The position numbers and the translations under genes were made by a program. This document shows positions 1 through 6,024 of a DNA stretch of 19,167 nt, one piece after another. The number at the start of each line of letters is the position of its first letter. Position 1 is the first letter of the stretch. The DNA is taken from positions 2,856 to 22,022 of the forward strand of contig DKBD01000097.1 of NCBI GenBank assembly GCA_002451055.1, given 5' to 3'. Below the pieces are notes generated by a model. It was not told the origin of the DNA. It searched no databases and saw only the letters and a list, made by a program, of their open reading frames with translations. The DNA is from Nitrospira sp. UBA6909. Its GTDB lineage: Bacteria > Nitrospirota > Nitrospiria > Nitrospirales > Nitrospiraceae.

Positions 1-298
1 CACCGAGCCAGCCCCAGCACAACACCAGCAGCTCCGCCATGAGAATAGCCAGCGCCGTGGGCCGCGCACCAAACCAATCGGCACTCCACCCCGCGATGAC
101 TCGTAACACCGCCCCGCCAAGTAACGGCAGTGACACCAGCCATGACATGTCCGTGTCGCTCAGCTGCAACGAGGCCGCGAGCGGAAGGCTCATTGCGCCG
201 ACGAGCAGCCAGACCATAAAGCTGACCGTCAGATGGAGCCATGCCCCCACGAGTGACGGCCAATGGCCACTCTTCACACTATGCCAGATCGTGAGCAC
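1..298 (-). CDS. narK: NarK/NasA-family MFS nitrate/nitrite transporter, N-terminal part (runs off the left edge)
   Basis: The minus strand is open from a GTG at 298 to the window edge, giving 99 residues; an in-frame TAG lies 12 nt upstream of the GTG. The segment has a first membrane helix (about residues 18-42, with LHLTVSFMVWLLVGAMSLPL), a short loop, a second helix (about 53-71) and the MFS loop motif GWSADWFGARPTA (about 70-82), then a third helix. An SFMVW-V/L-LGA-type first helix followed by SLPLLGGAVLRVIAGW is what NarK/NasA nitrate-nitrite porters show. The family moves nitrate and/or nitrite across the inner membrane, often nitrate uptake or nitrite export. A GGGAGG Shine-Dalgarno sits at 303-308, only 4 nt before the GTG, so a GTG at codon 8 is an alternative start. 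It is divergent from fumC. The substrate direction cannot be read from this fragment. Confidence 0.8.
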   Translation of the reverse strand, partial: MLTIWHSVKSGHWPSLVGAWLHLTVSFMVWLLVGAMSLPLAASLQLSDTDMSWLVSLPLLGGAVLRVIAGWSADWFGARPTALAILMAELLVLCWGWLG

Positions 299-321
299 CC
301 AGCCTCCCTAGCGGAGAGAGG

Positions 322-351
322 ACTATAGGAGAGTGCCATTGAGGGGTGCAA
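322..351 (-). promoter_or_regulatory. Putative sigma70-type promoter for the narK-like gene
   Basis: On the minus strand, TTGCAC (351-346) is followed by an 18-nt spacer and TATAGT (327-322), 4/6 and 5/6 matches to the -35 and -10 consensus. Transcription would start near 315, leaving a leader of about 17 nt before the GTG at 298. Predicted by eye only. Confidence 0.4.
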
Positions 352-414
352 GAGACACCTATCCTGTCGTGAGTATTGATCGTCTGGCCGGGAGACATCA
401 GCGCGTCATTGGCC

Positions 415-479
415 TTGTGAAAGGTGGTGGACGGAGTTTATCATGGCCCCCGCAACGAGTGAGAACTCTTAGAGGGAGC
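415..479 (+). promoter_or_regulatory. Possible fumC promoter and Shine-Dalgarno
   Basis: TTGTGA (415-420) and TATCAT (440-445) flank a 19-nt spacer; the -10 is 5/6 but the spacer is long and the -35 weak. AGAGGGAG at 472-479 lies 8 nt before the ATG at 488 and is a convincing ribosome binding site that fixes the fumC start. The promoter half is weak, the ribosome binding site good. Confidence 0.35.
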
Positions 480-487
480 GTACCGCT

Positions 488-1927
488 ATGGAGAAAAGCC
501 AGTCTGCCAAGCACACAGGAGATGTCAGAATTGAACGCGATACGATGGGAGAGTTGGCCGTTCCGGCCGACGCGTATTATGGCGTTCAGACCGCGCGCGC
601 GATCGAAAATTTTCCCATCAGCCCCTTGCGTATGCCGCGCTCAGTCATTCGGGCGATGGGGCTCATCAAACGGGCCGCGGCGGCTATCAACCATTCCCTT
701 GGCCTGCTCGATAAGAAACCAGCGGAGGCGATCAACCAGGCGGCGACCGAGGTGGTCGATGGGAAGTTGGACGCCGAGTTCCCGGTTGATATTTTTCAGA
801 CCGGCTCCGGCACGTCCACCAACATGAACACGAACGAGGTTATTTCCAACCGTGCGACTGAATTGCTCGGCGGCGCGCGCGGAAGCAAGCTGGTGCATCC
901 CAACGATCATGTAAATCTCGGTCAGTCGAGCAACGACGTCATTCCCACCGCCATCCATATCGCCGCGTCCGAGACGATGCAGCAGCAACTCTTACCGGCC
1001 TTGGCTCGATTGCATGAAGCGCTCGATGGAAAGGCCAAGGAGTTCGACAAGATCGTGAAGATCGGTCGTACTCACTTGCAGGATGCCACTCCTGTGCGGT
1101 TGGGCCAGGAATTCGGCGGATACGCCCGCCAGATCGAACTGGGCATCCAGCGGGTCAAGCATGCGCAAGAAGCCTTAAGCGAGGTGGCGTTGGGCGGCAC
1201 CGCGGTCGGCACGGGTCTGAACTGCCACCCGGAGTTTTCGGCCAAGGTCATGGCGATTATTTCGAAAGAAACCGGCTGCATATTCAAAGAGGCTGTGAAT
1301 CACTTTGAAGCACAGTCAGCCCAGGATGCGCTGGTCGAGGCGAGCGGTGCATTGCGCACCATCGCCGTGAGTTTGATGAAAATTGCCAACGATATTCGTT
1401 GGCTCGGCTCAGGCCCGCGCTGCGGTCTGGGCGAAATCAATCTGCCGGAAACCCAGCCGGGTTCCTCCATCATGCCTGGCAAGGTGAATCCGGTCATTGC
1501 GGAATCCGTCACGATGGTCTGTGCGCAGGTGATCGGGAACGATGTAACCGTGACCGTAGGAGGCCAGGCGGCTAATTTCGAGTTGATTGTCATGCTGCCG
1601 GTCATGGCCTACAATCTTCTGCAATCTATCGAACTCTTGGCCACAGTCTCCAATAATTTTGCCGCGAAGTGCATCGAGGGCATCAAGGCGAACGAGGAAC
1701 GCTGTAAGAGTTTGATCGAAGAAAGCCTAGCCATGTGCACGGCTCTGGCGCCGGAGATTGGCTATGAGGCAGCGGCAACACTGGCAAAGGAGGCCTACAA
1801 ATCAGGCAGAACAGTCAGGGAGGTGGCAAAGGAGCAGAAAGTGCTGCCTGAAAAGCGTCTGGCGGAACTTCTTGATCCCTGGCGTATGACGGAACCTGGT
1901 GGGCCGGTGGGGAGTGCAGGAGGATAG
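488..1927 (+). CDS. fumC: Class II fumarate hydratase (fumarase C)
   Basis: Interconverts fumarate and L-malate in the cytoplasm; in a reductive TCA cycle it runs from malate to fumarate. The 479 residues match the family length. Conserved blocks of the fumarase/aspartase superfamily are in order: GSGTSTNMNTNE (106-117), HPNDHVNLGQSSND (137-150), GRTHLQDATPVRLGQE (193-208), and the signature loop GSSIMPGKVNP (325-335), which carries the catalytic serine S326 or S327. The glycine in MPGKVNP is typical of fumarases; aspartases usually have alanine there, although the following residues (VIAES) are not those of E. coli FumC. The start at 488 has a good AGAGGGAG site. The protein ends in a short Gly/Pro-rich tail (from about 463). 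A lipoprotein gene follows after 19 bp, so the two are probably co-transcribed. Confidence 0.93.
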   Translation: MEKSQSAKHTGDVRIERDTMGELAVPADAYYGVQTARAIENFPISPLRMPRSVIRAMGLIKRAAAAINHSLGLLDKKPAEAINQAATEVVDGKLDAEFPVDIFQTGSGTSTNMNTNEVISNRATELLGGARGSKLVHPNDHVNLGQSSNDVIPTAIHIAASETMQQQLLPALARLHEALDGKAKEFDKIVKIGRTHLQDATPVRLGQEFGGYARQIELGIQRVKHAQEALSEVALGGTAVGTGLNCHPEFSAKVMAIISKETGCIFKEAVNHFEAQSAQDALVEASGALRTIAVSLMKIANDIRWLGSGPRCGLGEINLPETQPGSSIMPGKVNPVIAESVTMVCAQVIGNDVTVTVGGQAANFELIVMLPVMAYNLLQSIELLATVSNNFAAKCIEGIKANEERCKSLIEESLAMCTALAPEIGYEAAATLAKEAYKSGRTVREVAKEQKVLPEKRLAELLDPWRMTEPGGPVGSAGG

Positions 1928-1946
1928 TCACGCGGTATACTGAAGG

Positions 1947-2663
1947 ATGATGAATTGCTCCCGCCAATCTCGGTTTCTTGCGGACACCCTTCTGGCGGTG
2001 TCGGTTATCCTCGTCCTGCAAGGCTGCGTCACGGCCGGACAGCGGCCACTGCGAGGCGAGGCTGACGCAACGGCTCTCACCACCGGAATGCGTGGACAAG
2101 ACTGCTGTGTCATGGCCAACGCGGTGCCGAGGCAGGAGGCAGTGGCAAAAACTGCTGTCAGACTCCTCGGCCGGTCGCGCGTCGAAGTGGGAGGCCGGCG
2201 TTATCCTGCCGATTGTTCAGGCCTTGTCCGAGGCGTCTATGCGACCCAACGTGTCGATTTGTACGGTGGGTTGGGCGAGCTCGACGGCGGCAACGGAGTG
2301 GGACGCATCTATTCCCATGTCGTGCAACATGGGCGGATTCACTATGGTCCGGCTGTCCACCCCGGGGACTTGGTCTTTTTCCACAATACGTGGGATTTCA
2401 ACCATGACGGGCTGCCCAATGATCCCCTCACGCATGTTGGTATTGTCGAGCAGGTGGAGCGAGATGGGACGGTGACATTCGTGAGCTGGGTGTCGACCGG
2501 AATCAAACGGTACAGAATGAACCTGCAACGTCCTCATATTCACAAAACAGCCAAAGGACGGATTCTCAATGACTACATGAGACGGAAGGGCCGAGGCGAC
2601 CCCAAAAACATGCAGTACCTGACCGGACAACTCTTCGCCGCTTTCGGGACGGTGGTGCGATAG
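1947..2663 (+). CDS. NlpC/P60-type lipoprotein, putative peptidoglycan peptidase
   Basis: A 238-aa protein with a lipoprotein signal peptide: basic n-region (R6, R9), hydrophobic stretch 14-24 and lipobox LQGC with acylated C27. The rest looks like an NlpC/P60 cysteine peptidase, a family that cuts cell-wall stem peptides: catalytic cysteine C90 in ADCSGLVRGVY, a DLVFFHNT strand (141-148), and the catalytic histidine H163 in THVGIVEQV. Directly before that histidine is DFNHDGLPND (150-159), which reads like an EF-hand/dockerin calcium loop (DxNxDG). An in-frame TGA at 1941-1943 limits the start to 1947 or 1950; the AAGGA there is too close for an ideal Shine-Dalgarno, so translation may depend on fumC. 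It would sit on the periplasmic side of a lipid membrane. The substrate is inferred from the family only. Confidence 0.8.
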   Translation: MMNCSRQSRFLADTLLAVSVILVLQGCVTAGQRPLRGEADATALTTGMRGQDCCVMANAVPRQEAVAKTAVRLLGRSRVEVGGRRYPADCSGLVRGVYATQRVDLYGGLGELDGGNGVGRIYSHVVQHGRIHYGPAVHPGDLVFFHNTWDFNHDGLPNDPLTHVGIVEQVERDGTVTFVSWVSTGIKRYRMNLQRPHIHKTAKGRILNDYMRRKGRGDPKNMQYLTGQLFAAFGTVVR

Positions 2664-2693
2664 GCTTCAGCGAATCATGCGTCTGCGGTGAAG

Positions 2694-2722
2694 TTGACGC
2701 GAGGGGAGAACTGTCTTAGAGT
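2694..2722 (+). promoter_or_regulatory. Putative promoter of the ParD/ParE-like operon
   Basis: TTGACG (2694-2699), a 17-nt spacer and TAGAGT (2717-2722) match the -35 at 5/6 and the -10 at 4/6 with ideal spacing. The start of transcription would be near 2729, just upstream of the ribosome binding site. An imperfect inverted repeat (CTTCAGCG 2665-2672 with CGGTGAAG 2686-2693, 7/8) abuts the -35; it could be an operator or a weak terminator for the upstream gene. Confidence 0.45.
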
Positions 2723-2733
2723 GCGAGATGCGT

Positions 2734-2742
2734 GAGGTGATC
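2734..2742 (+). promoter_or_regulatory. Near-perfect Shine-Dalgarno before a non-AUG start
   Basis: GAGGTGATC is a nine-base match to the complement of the 16S rRNA 3' end. It contains the in-frame stop TGA (2738-2740) that ends any upstream reading frame, so translation must begin between 2741 and the next codons. The only near-cognate codon at normal spacing is ACG at 2747. Confidence 0.6.
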
Positions 2743-2746
2743 GGTC

Positions 2747-2929
2747 ACGGCTACTGATACGGTCAAGCAAAAGTTCCTGCAAGTCGTCAAAGAACTTCCT
2801 GAGAGTGCTAAGTTTGAAGATGCGATCGAACGGCTCTGTTTCCTTGCAAAGGTTGAAGAGGGCCTACGCCAGTCCGATGCTGGAGAAACGGTGCCCCATG
2901 CCGAAGCTATTCGTCAGCTCCTCACATGA
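2747..2929 (+). CDS. Small ParD/RelB-like antitoxin, apparent ACG start
   Basis: Sixty codons from ACG (2747) to TGA (2927-2929), overlapping the toxin start as ATGA. The product reads like a family of short helical antitoxins: KQKFLQVVKELPESAKFEDA (8-27) and then IERLCFLAKVEEGLRQSDAG (28-47), a run also seen as ELPxxAxFEDAIERLxFLAKVEEGLRQ in other bacteria (from memory). Such proteins bind and neutralise the toxin and repress their own operon. There is no ATG, GTG or TTG in the useful part of the frame: an in-frame TGA at 2738-2740 is followed by TCG, GTC, ACG, and the first GTG is at codon 49. A promoter and strong ribosome site are placed correctly for the ACG. Either ACG is a genuine rare start, or an ATG-to-ACG change has weakened or silenced the antitoxin, or it is a sequencing error. 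Confidence 0.65.
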   Translation, partial: TATDTVKQKFLQVVKELPESAKFEDAIERLCFLAKVEEGLRQSDAGETVPHAEAIRQLLT

Positions 2930-3216
2930 ATCCGCTGGTCTGGACCCGCAGGGCCACTGAAGATATCCAATCCATACAGCAATTCATCGCGCAAGACTCT
3001 CCTCACTACGCGCAATTGGTCAGGCAACGACTGATCGCCGCAGTCGAACGGTTGCCCACATTTCCTCATTCTGGACGTGTTGTCCAGGAATTCAACAATC
3101 CAGCCATTCGGAAAGTGATTCACGGCTCCTATCGAATTGTCCATCGGTTCATCCATGAAGAAATCCACATTCTCACGGTGCACCACGCCGCCAGACTATT
3201 CCGTCTTGAGCCGTAA
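2926..3216 (+). CDS. ParE/RelE-superfamily toxin
   Basis: A 96-aa protein of the usual size for the ParE/RelE fold. It starts WTRRATEDIQSIQQFIAQDS (6-25), the first strand and helix of the family, continues with an amphipathic helix (27-42) and FPHSGRVVQEF (47-56, compare P-x-x-GR-x-V-x-E in ParE), and ends in the core strands YRIVHRF (69-75) and IHILTVHHAARLF (80-92). Members poison DNA gyrase (ParE) or cleave mRNA on the ribosome (RelE); sequence alone does not decide, although GR-x-V-x-E favours the ParE side. The ATG overlaps the antitoxin stop (ATGA), implying translational coupling. The frame is intact and looks functional. Confidence 0.85.
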   Translation: MNPLVWTRRATEDIQSIQQFIAQDSPHYAQLVRQRLIAAVERLPTFPHSGRVVQEFNNPAIRKVIHGSYRIVHRFIHEEIHILTVHHAARLFRLEP

Positions 3217-3232
3217 TCTCACAGATTCTACA

Positions 3233-3246
3233 TTGCTCGCGAGCAA
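3233..3246. repeat. 14-bp perfect palindrome downstream of the toxin gene
   Basis: TTGCTCGCGAGCAA is its own reverse complement, followed by AAATATT. It lies 17 nt after the toxin stop in an otherwise featureless 175-bp gap (3217-3391). It could be a weak terminator hairpin or a protein-binding site; there is no proper U-tract. Confidence 0.35.
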
Positions 3247-3391
3247 AATATTGCCAAGCGTTCAATGTCAACAGTGTTGCAGTGAGTTTAACTGGGGAGA
3301 TAGAAAGAGCTGTTGATGATTCATACTGCAGAAGTCGGTGGTTATTAAGCCGTGCGCAGACGAAAATGGATTTGCACAGTGTTGTTCCATC

Positions 3392-4180
3392 TTATTTGTC
3401 TTCCTGCTGCACAATATGTTTTATCTCCTCCCAGAATCCCTTAATCTCTTCTTTTGTGTGGAGTTCGAATAGATGACTAATTGCGTCCATGGCGAGCAGC
3501 AAGATTTTTGCTGCTTCGACTATCTCCGTGGAAAAGTCTTTCTCAAGATCAGGTCCCCACCCAATTTGACCCACTTCGCCGTCTTCTCGAATGATCAGGT
3601 ACTTCTCGAGTCGTCGGGGGTGAGTATGTACGTCCTGGGAAAAGAGTCGATAAACGAGATCATACATGACATCAAGATTTACACTCTTCGCCCACTGTTC
3701 GAGATTCTTGTTCTCTGTTCCATCGAAACTCTTCTTGATCTGCTCTGTGAGCTCAGGAGTTATGTCTTTCTGGATTTCTTCGTTCCCATAGAGAGGATTG
3801 GATTTGATCGCTTGTAGTAATTTTAAGCGTTCACGTTCACCAGTTAGAACGTAGGCTTTGAAGAATTCTTCCGAGGTTGCGACTTTGGCGAGGATGATCA
3901 AGGCCTCAGTCGCGACACGGAGCAAGGACCTGCTTTGAGAGACAAGCCCAGACTCGAGGAGTAATAATGCCCCCTGGACATCCTCAAAGATTTTCAACAT
4001 CAAGCATGTTGCCATGAGTTGTTGTGGGTCTCGATTGTATACTTTCAGGCGTGCTTGGGTTCTCTGACAAAATATGTTGACGCGTTTTGCCAGGTCAAAG
4101 TGTTTCGCGTGGCGTGAAAGAATATGCTCATGGAGTGCGTCTAGTTCGCGAGAGAGAAATCCCTCATCTTCAAAACTCAT
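3392..4180 (-). CDS. DUF5677-like helical protein, function unknown; HEPN-like motif
   Basis: A 262-aa, almost wholly alpha-helical cytoplasmic protein without signal peptide or membrane segment. The start at 4180 is chosen because AAAGGA lies 7 nt upstream; an upstream ATG at 4330 would add 50 low-complexity residues with no ribosome site. The segment LLLLESGLVSQSRSLLRVAT (72-91) followed by EALIILAKV resembles the first conserved block of DUF5677 proteins, and a second block around RLFSQDVHTHPRRL (178-191) contains R178-x6-H185. Such an R-x4-6-H pattern is the catalytic motif of HEPN ribonucleases, but the HEPN assignment is my inference. The gene is visibly richer in A+T than fumC or the carboxylase genes, suggesting acquisition. 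It lies between two toxin-antitoxin-like pairs. A possible -10 TCTAAT upstream has no good -35. Confidence 0.6.
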   Translation of the reverse strand: MSFEDEGFLSRELDALHEHILSRHAKHFDLAKRVNIFCQRTQARLKVYNRDPQQLMATCLMLKIFEDVQGALLLLESGLVSQSRSLLRVATEALIILAKVATSEEFFKAYVLTGERERLKLLQAIKSNPLYGNEEIQKDITPELTEQIKKSFDGTENKNLEQWAKSVNLDVMYDLVYRLFSQDVHTHPRRLEKYLIIREDGEVGQIGWGPDLEKDFSTEIVEAAKILLLAMDAISHLFELHTKEEIKGFWEEIKHIVQQEDK

Positions 4181-4456
4181 TGCTGCGTCCTTTGACGAAA
4201 CATTGCGATTAGATGAGCCACTGGTCCTCCGTTGACGCTGCCACCTAGGGATCCGTTGCAGTACTGCACAGATGGATGATGGAGGCACGCTTTGGGTGTG
4301 CTGTGTGAATGGTAGATGTAAGGGTTGCAAAATACAAGGTCCGCTGGAGGCAGGTTGGGTATAGCTGGGGCTTGGGAGTAGGTGTCAGCCGACCACCAAG
4401 CTTAGTTCTTTGACGCGCGAATGGGATGAGGGCAATCAAAATCCAGGCCGAGGTAT
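4181..4456. other. Intergenic stretch without a recognisable gene
   Basis: Between the DUF5677-like start and the REP-like palindrome. Minus-strand open frames here lack a ribosome site and read as low-complexity; I see no conserved protein or RNA. Confidence 0.5.
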
Positions 4457-4501
4457 GGGGACAGACACCACGCGCAGACGCGGGGAAGGGTGTCAGTCCC
4501 C
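4457..4501. repeat. REP-like imperfect palindrome (GGGGACAGACACC type)
   Basis: Left arm GGGGACAGACACC (4457-4469) pairs with right arm GGTGTCAGTCCCC (4489-4501) at 12 of 13 positions. A second stem, CGCG (4471-4474) with CGCG (4479-4482) around CAGA, is nested inside, with a 6-nt bulge on the right. Palindromes with a GGGGACAGACACC arm are, to my knowledge, common in genomes carrying IS200-like REP-associated tyrosine transposases. No such transposase is present here. Confidence 0.6.
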
Positions 4502-4518
4502 TGGGTTTGCACGATCGT

Positions 4519-4743
4519 TTATCGGGCCGGCGTTGCCATCGTTTCAAAACTGACACGAGGCATGTCTGTCCCAACGGGAACAAAGTTCAGCTTTTCGAAT
4601 CCAATGACGTGCCCGGCACGGTCTTTCATTAAGATCACATCATTGCCGGTTTCTTCGCAGATATGTTCCTGATCCGGGTCTCCAAACCACACCGTTAATG
4701 TGTTTCCAACCGGGTCGAAGAATAGCTTTATCTTCGTTTCCAT
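4519..4743 (-). CDS. DUF2283 small protein, putative antitoxin partner
   Basis: A 74-aa protein with the DUF2283 pattern: an N-terminal strand KLFFDPVGNTLTVWF (6-20), an acidic middle (EETGNDVILMKD, 30-41) and GHVIGFEKLNF (44-54), where family members read GxxVGIEIL. I chose the start at 4743 (AAAGGG 8 nt upstream) over a longer frame to 4833 whose extra residues are unlike the family. Its first 16 nt overlap the end of the DUF4258-like gene. DUF2283 genes often sit directly after DUF4258 genes, and the pair is plausibly toxin-antitoxin, which would make this the antitoxin. That role is inferred from the gene order. Confidence 0.75.
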   Translation of the reverse strand: METKIKLFFDPVGNTLTVWFGDPDQEHICEETGNDVILMKDRAGHVIGFEKLNFVPVGTDMPRVSFETMATPAR

Positions 4744-5042
4744 ATCTCCGTCCCTTTCTTGATGGCAGCCGTCAGGTAGCAGGTAATCAAGAACCCTTCT
4801 CCGTTGAGACGACGGACAACCGCGACCGTCCAACCTTCTTGGCGTGGTCGGTAAAAGAGCAACACCTTAGAGTCGGCAATGCTCTGTTTGACCAAGTGAG
4901 GAGCAGCCAGTGTTTTCTTGACGTCCTCTTCCTGGCCACGCATGTTCCGGTGCTTCTCAGTAACGATGCGTTCCCAATACTCATCGGTCGTCCGAACAGT
5001 AAAGCCGAGAGGAGTTGGGATTTCAAACCGGACGGTTGCCAC
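4728..5042 (-). CDS. DUF4258-like protein, putative RelE-fold toxin
   Basis: A 104-aa protein with features I associate with DUF4258-type small proteins: TPLGFTVRTTDEYWERIVTE (10-29), K30-H31, EDVKKTLAAP (39-48), an LLFYRPR strand (61-67), and GFLITCYLTAAIKKGTEIWK (83-102). Predicted fold is helix then beta-sheet, as in the barnase/ColicinE5/RelE nucleases; nuclease activity is not shown here. The only usable start is GTG at 5042, since an in-frame TAA (5051-5049) lies three codons upstream. It has no Shine-Dalgarno at proper spacing, and the putative -10 lies only 5 nt upstream, so the mRNA may be leaderless. It overlaps the DUF2283 gene by 16 nt. In this pair the presumed toxin comes first, the reverse of the ParD/ParE-like pair. 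Confidence 0.72.
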   Translation of the reverse strand: MATVRFEIPTPLGFTVRTTDEYWERIVTEKHRNMRGQEEDVKKTLAAPHLVKQSIADSKVLLFYRPRQEGWTVAVVRRLNGEGFLITCYLTAAIKKGTEIWKRR

Positions 5043-5047
5043 GCTCT

Positions 5048-5076
5048 TTTATAGCACCCGTGCGGGCACCAGTCAC
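5048..5076 (-). promoter_or_regulatory. Putative promoter of the DUF4258/DUF2283 pair
   Basis: On the minus strand GTGACT (5076-5071), a 17-nt spacer and TATAAA (5053-5048) match consensus at 4/6 and 5/6 with ideal spacing. The spacer holds the short palindrome CCCG-2 nt-CGGG (5057-5066), a possible operator. Transcription would begin at about 5042-5041, on the GTG start codon. Confidence 0.45.
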
Positions 5077-5193
5077 GCGATCCATGTCCTCTTACCGTGA
5101 TGGTGAATTATCCTTCTCCCTTTCCTCTGGCCGCATGCAATGTGAGGCTGGGCGCACGCACCCACGATCTCCTGTTTGTTCTCCTTCCCAACC

Positions 5194-5326
5194 TGGCCGG
5201 TGTGACTTGACGGGTGGCATTGAGCGGGCGCCCAGCTGCGCGCAACGGAAGGGCCCCACTGGGGGATGGGTGGAGTGAGCACGGATGGGCTGCTCGATGA
5301 CAGGACCCGTCGAGTCACACCGGCCA
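5194..5326. repeat. Foldback sequence with 22-bp inverted ends, overlapping the tenA 3' end
   Basis: Positions 5194-5215 and 5305-5326 are inverted copies of each other with 21 of 22 matches (core TGGCCGGTGTGAC). Inside the 89-nt loop there is nested pairing: ATTGAGC (5219-5225) with GCTCGAT (5292-5298), GCCCA (5230-5234) with TGGGC (5286-5290), and CCCC-ACT-GGGG (5254-5264). The right arm contains the last three codons and stop of tenA. The rest of the gap (5077-5193) shows no gene. It could be a short non-autonomous foldback element, or a structured 3' end of the tenA mRNA. Confidence 0.65.
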
Positions 5327-5983
5327 TTGTTCTTCGTTCCACGCCATCTCCCAGAACATCCACTCATAGCGTGAGCTGATCACGAAGGATTCTTCCATGC
5401 GCCGAAGTTCTTCAGTGCCGGCGGTCTTGGCCCACTGGTCCACTTTCTTCCGCATCCACCGTTGTACTTCGGCGAATTCGGGAGAAGCATAGAGCATGAG
5501 CCAATCGCGGTAGGGATGATTCTTGGACGGCTGGCCATTTTTCAATAGATGCTGTCCGACCACGCAGTAGATCCAGGCACAGGGGAGGGCGACCACGGTG
5601 ATCTCTGCCGCCGTGCCTGACGCGGCCACGGACAGCATGTGCCTGGTATAGGCGTAGTTGGTCGGGGCCATTGGTACGGACGACATCTGTTTCGCCGTCA
5701 TCTTCCATTTTCTCCCGTAGTTCTCGTGCAGACTTCGCTCCACGATAATCGTCTCTTCTGCCAACTTGTTGAACCGCAATGCCGAGTCTGAGTCGGGCGC
5801 CTTCTGCGCAGCGGCGGCAAAGATACGTGCAAGGTCACCGAGGAATCTGGCATCTTGCAGGATGTAGTATTTGAATTTCCGTTCGGGCAGCGCGCCGTTT
5901 CCCAGCGCGACGACGAAGGAATGGCTCAATTGGGCGTCCCAAATCGGTGCCGCGAGCTTTCTTAAATGGTTTGAGAATGACAT
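5315..5983 (-). CDS. tenA: TenA-family thiaminase II / aminopyrimidine aminohydrolase
   Basis: A 222-aa TenA protein, a cytoplasmic enzyme that hydrolyses aminopyrimidine breakdown products of thiamin to HMP for salvage, or cleaves thiamin itself. The residues known from B. subtilis TenA are at matching places: D44 in YILQDARFL, Y112 in YAYTRHML, the nucleophilic cysteine C135 in ALPCAWIY, and the acid E207 in SSRYEWMFW (Glu205 in B. subtilis). The cysteine marks the TenA_C class. The start at 5983 is chosen over an upstream ATG at 6067 because the family begins near MSFSNHLR, and AGGA lies 9 nt upstream. The last codons (WPV, stop) lie within one arm of the foldback sequence at 5194-5326. 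No thiamin riboswitch was seen in the upstream gap. Confidence 0.9.
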   Translation of the reverse strand: MSFSNHLRKLAAPIWDAQLSHSFVVALGNGALPERKFKYYILQDARFLGDLARIFAAAAQKAPDSDSALRFNKLAEETIIVERSLHENYGRKWKMTAKQMSSVPMAPTNYAYTRHMLSVAASGTAAEITVVALPCAWIYCVVGQHLLKNGQPSKNHPYRDWLMLYASPEFAEVQRWMRKKVDQWAKTAGTEELRRMEESFVISSRYEWMFWEMAWNEEQWPV

Positions 5984-6024
5984 AGATCGAAATCCTGGAA
6001 AGTGCGGAGAGTAGGCGTTTCGAC

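Noticed and set aside
4562..4577. Second GGGACAGACATG-like motif on the minus strand, similar to the REP arm
   Set aside because: It lies in the DUF2283 coding sequence (codons for VGTDMP), has no matching opposite arm, and is explained by coding.
4245..4583. 112-codon minus-strand open frame over the REP-like palindrome
   Set aside because: It covers the palindrome and part of the DUF2283 gene in a different frame and shows no family resemblance.
5092..5367. 91-codon minus-strand open frame over the foldback sequence
   Set aside because: It runs through the inverted repeats and into tenA in another frame; low-complexity and without a plausible start site.
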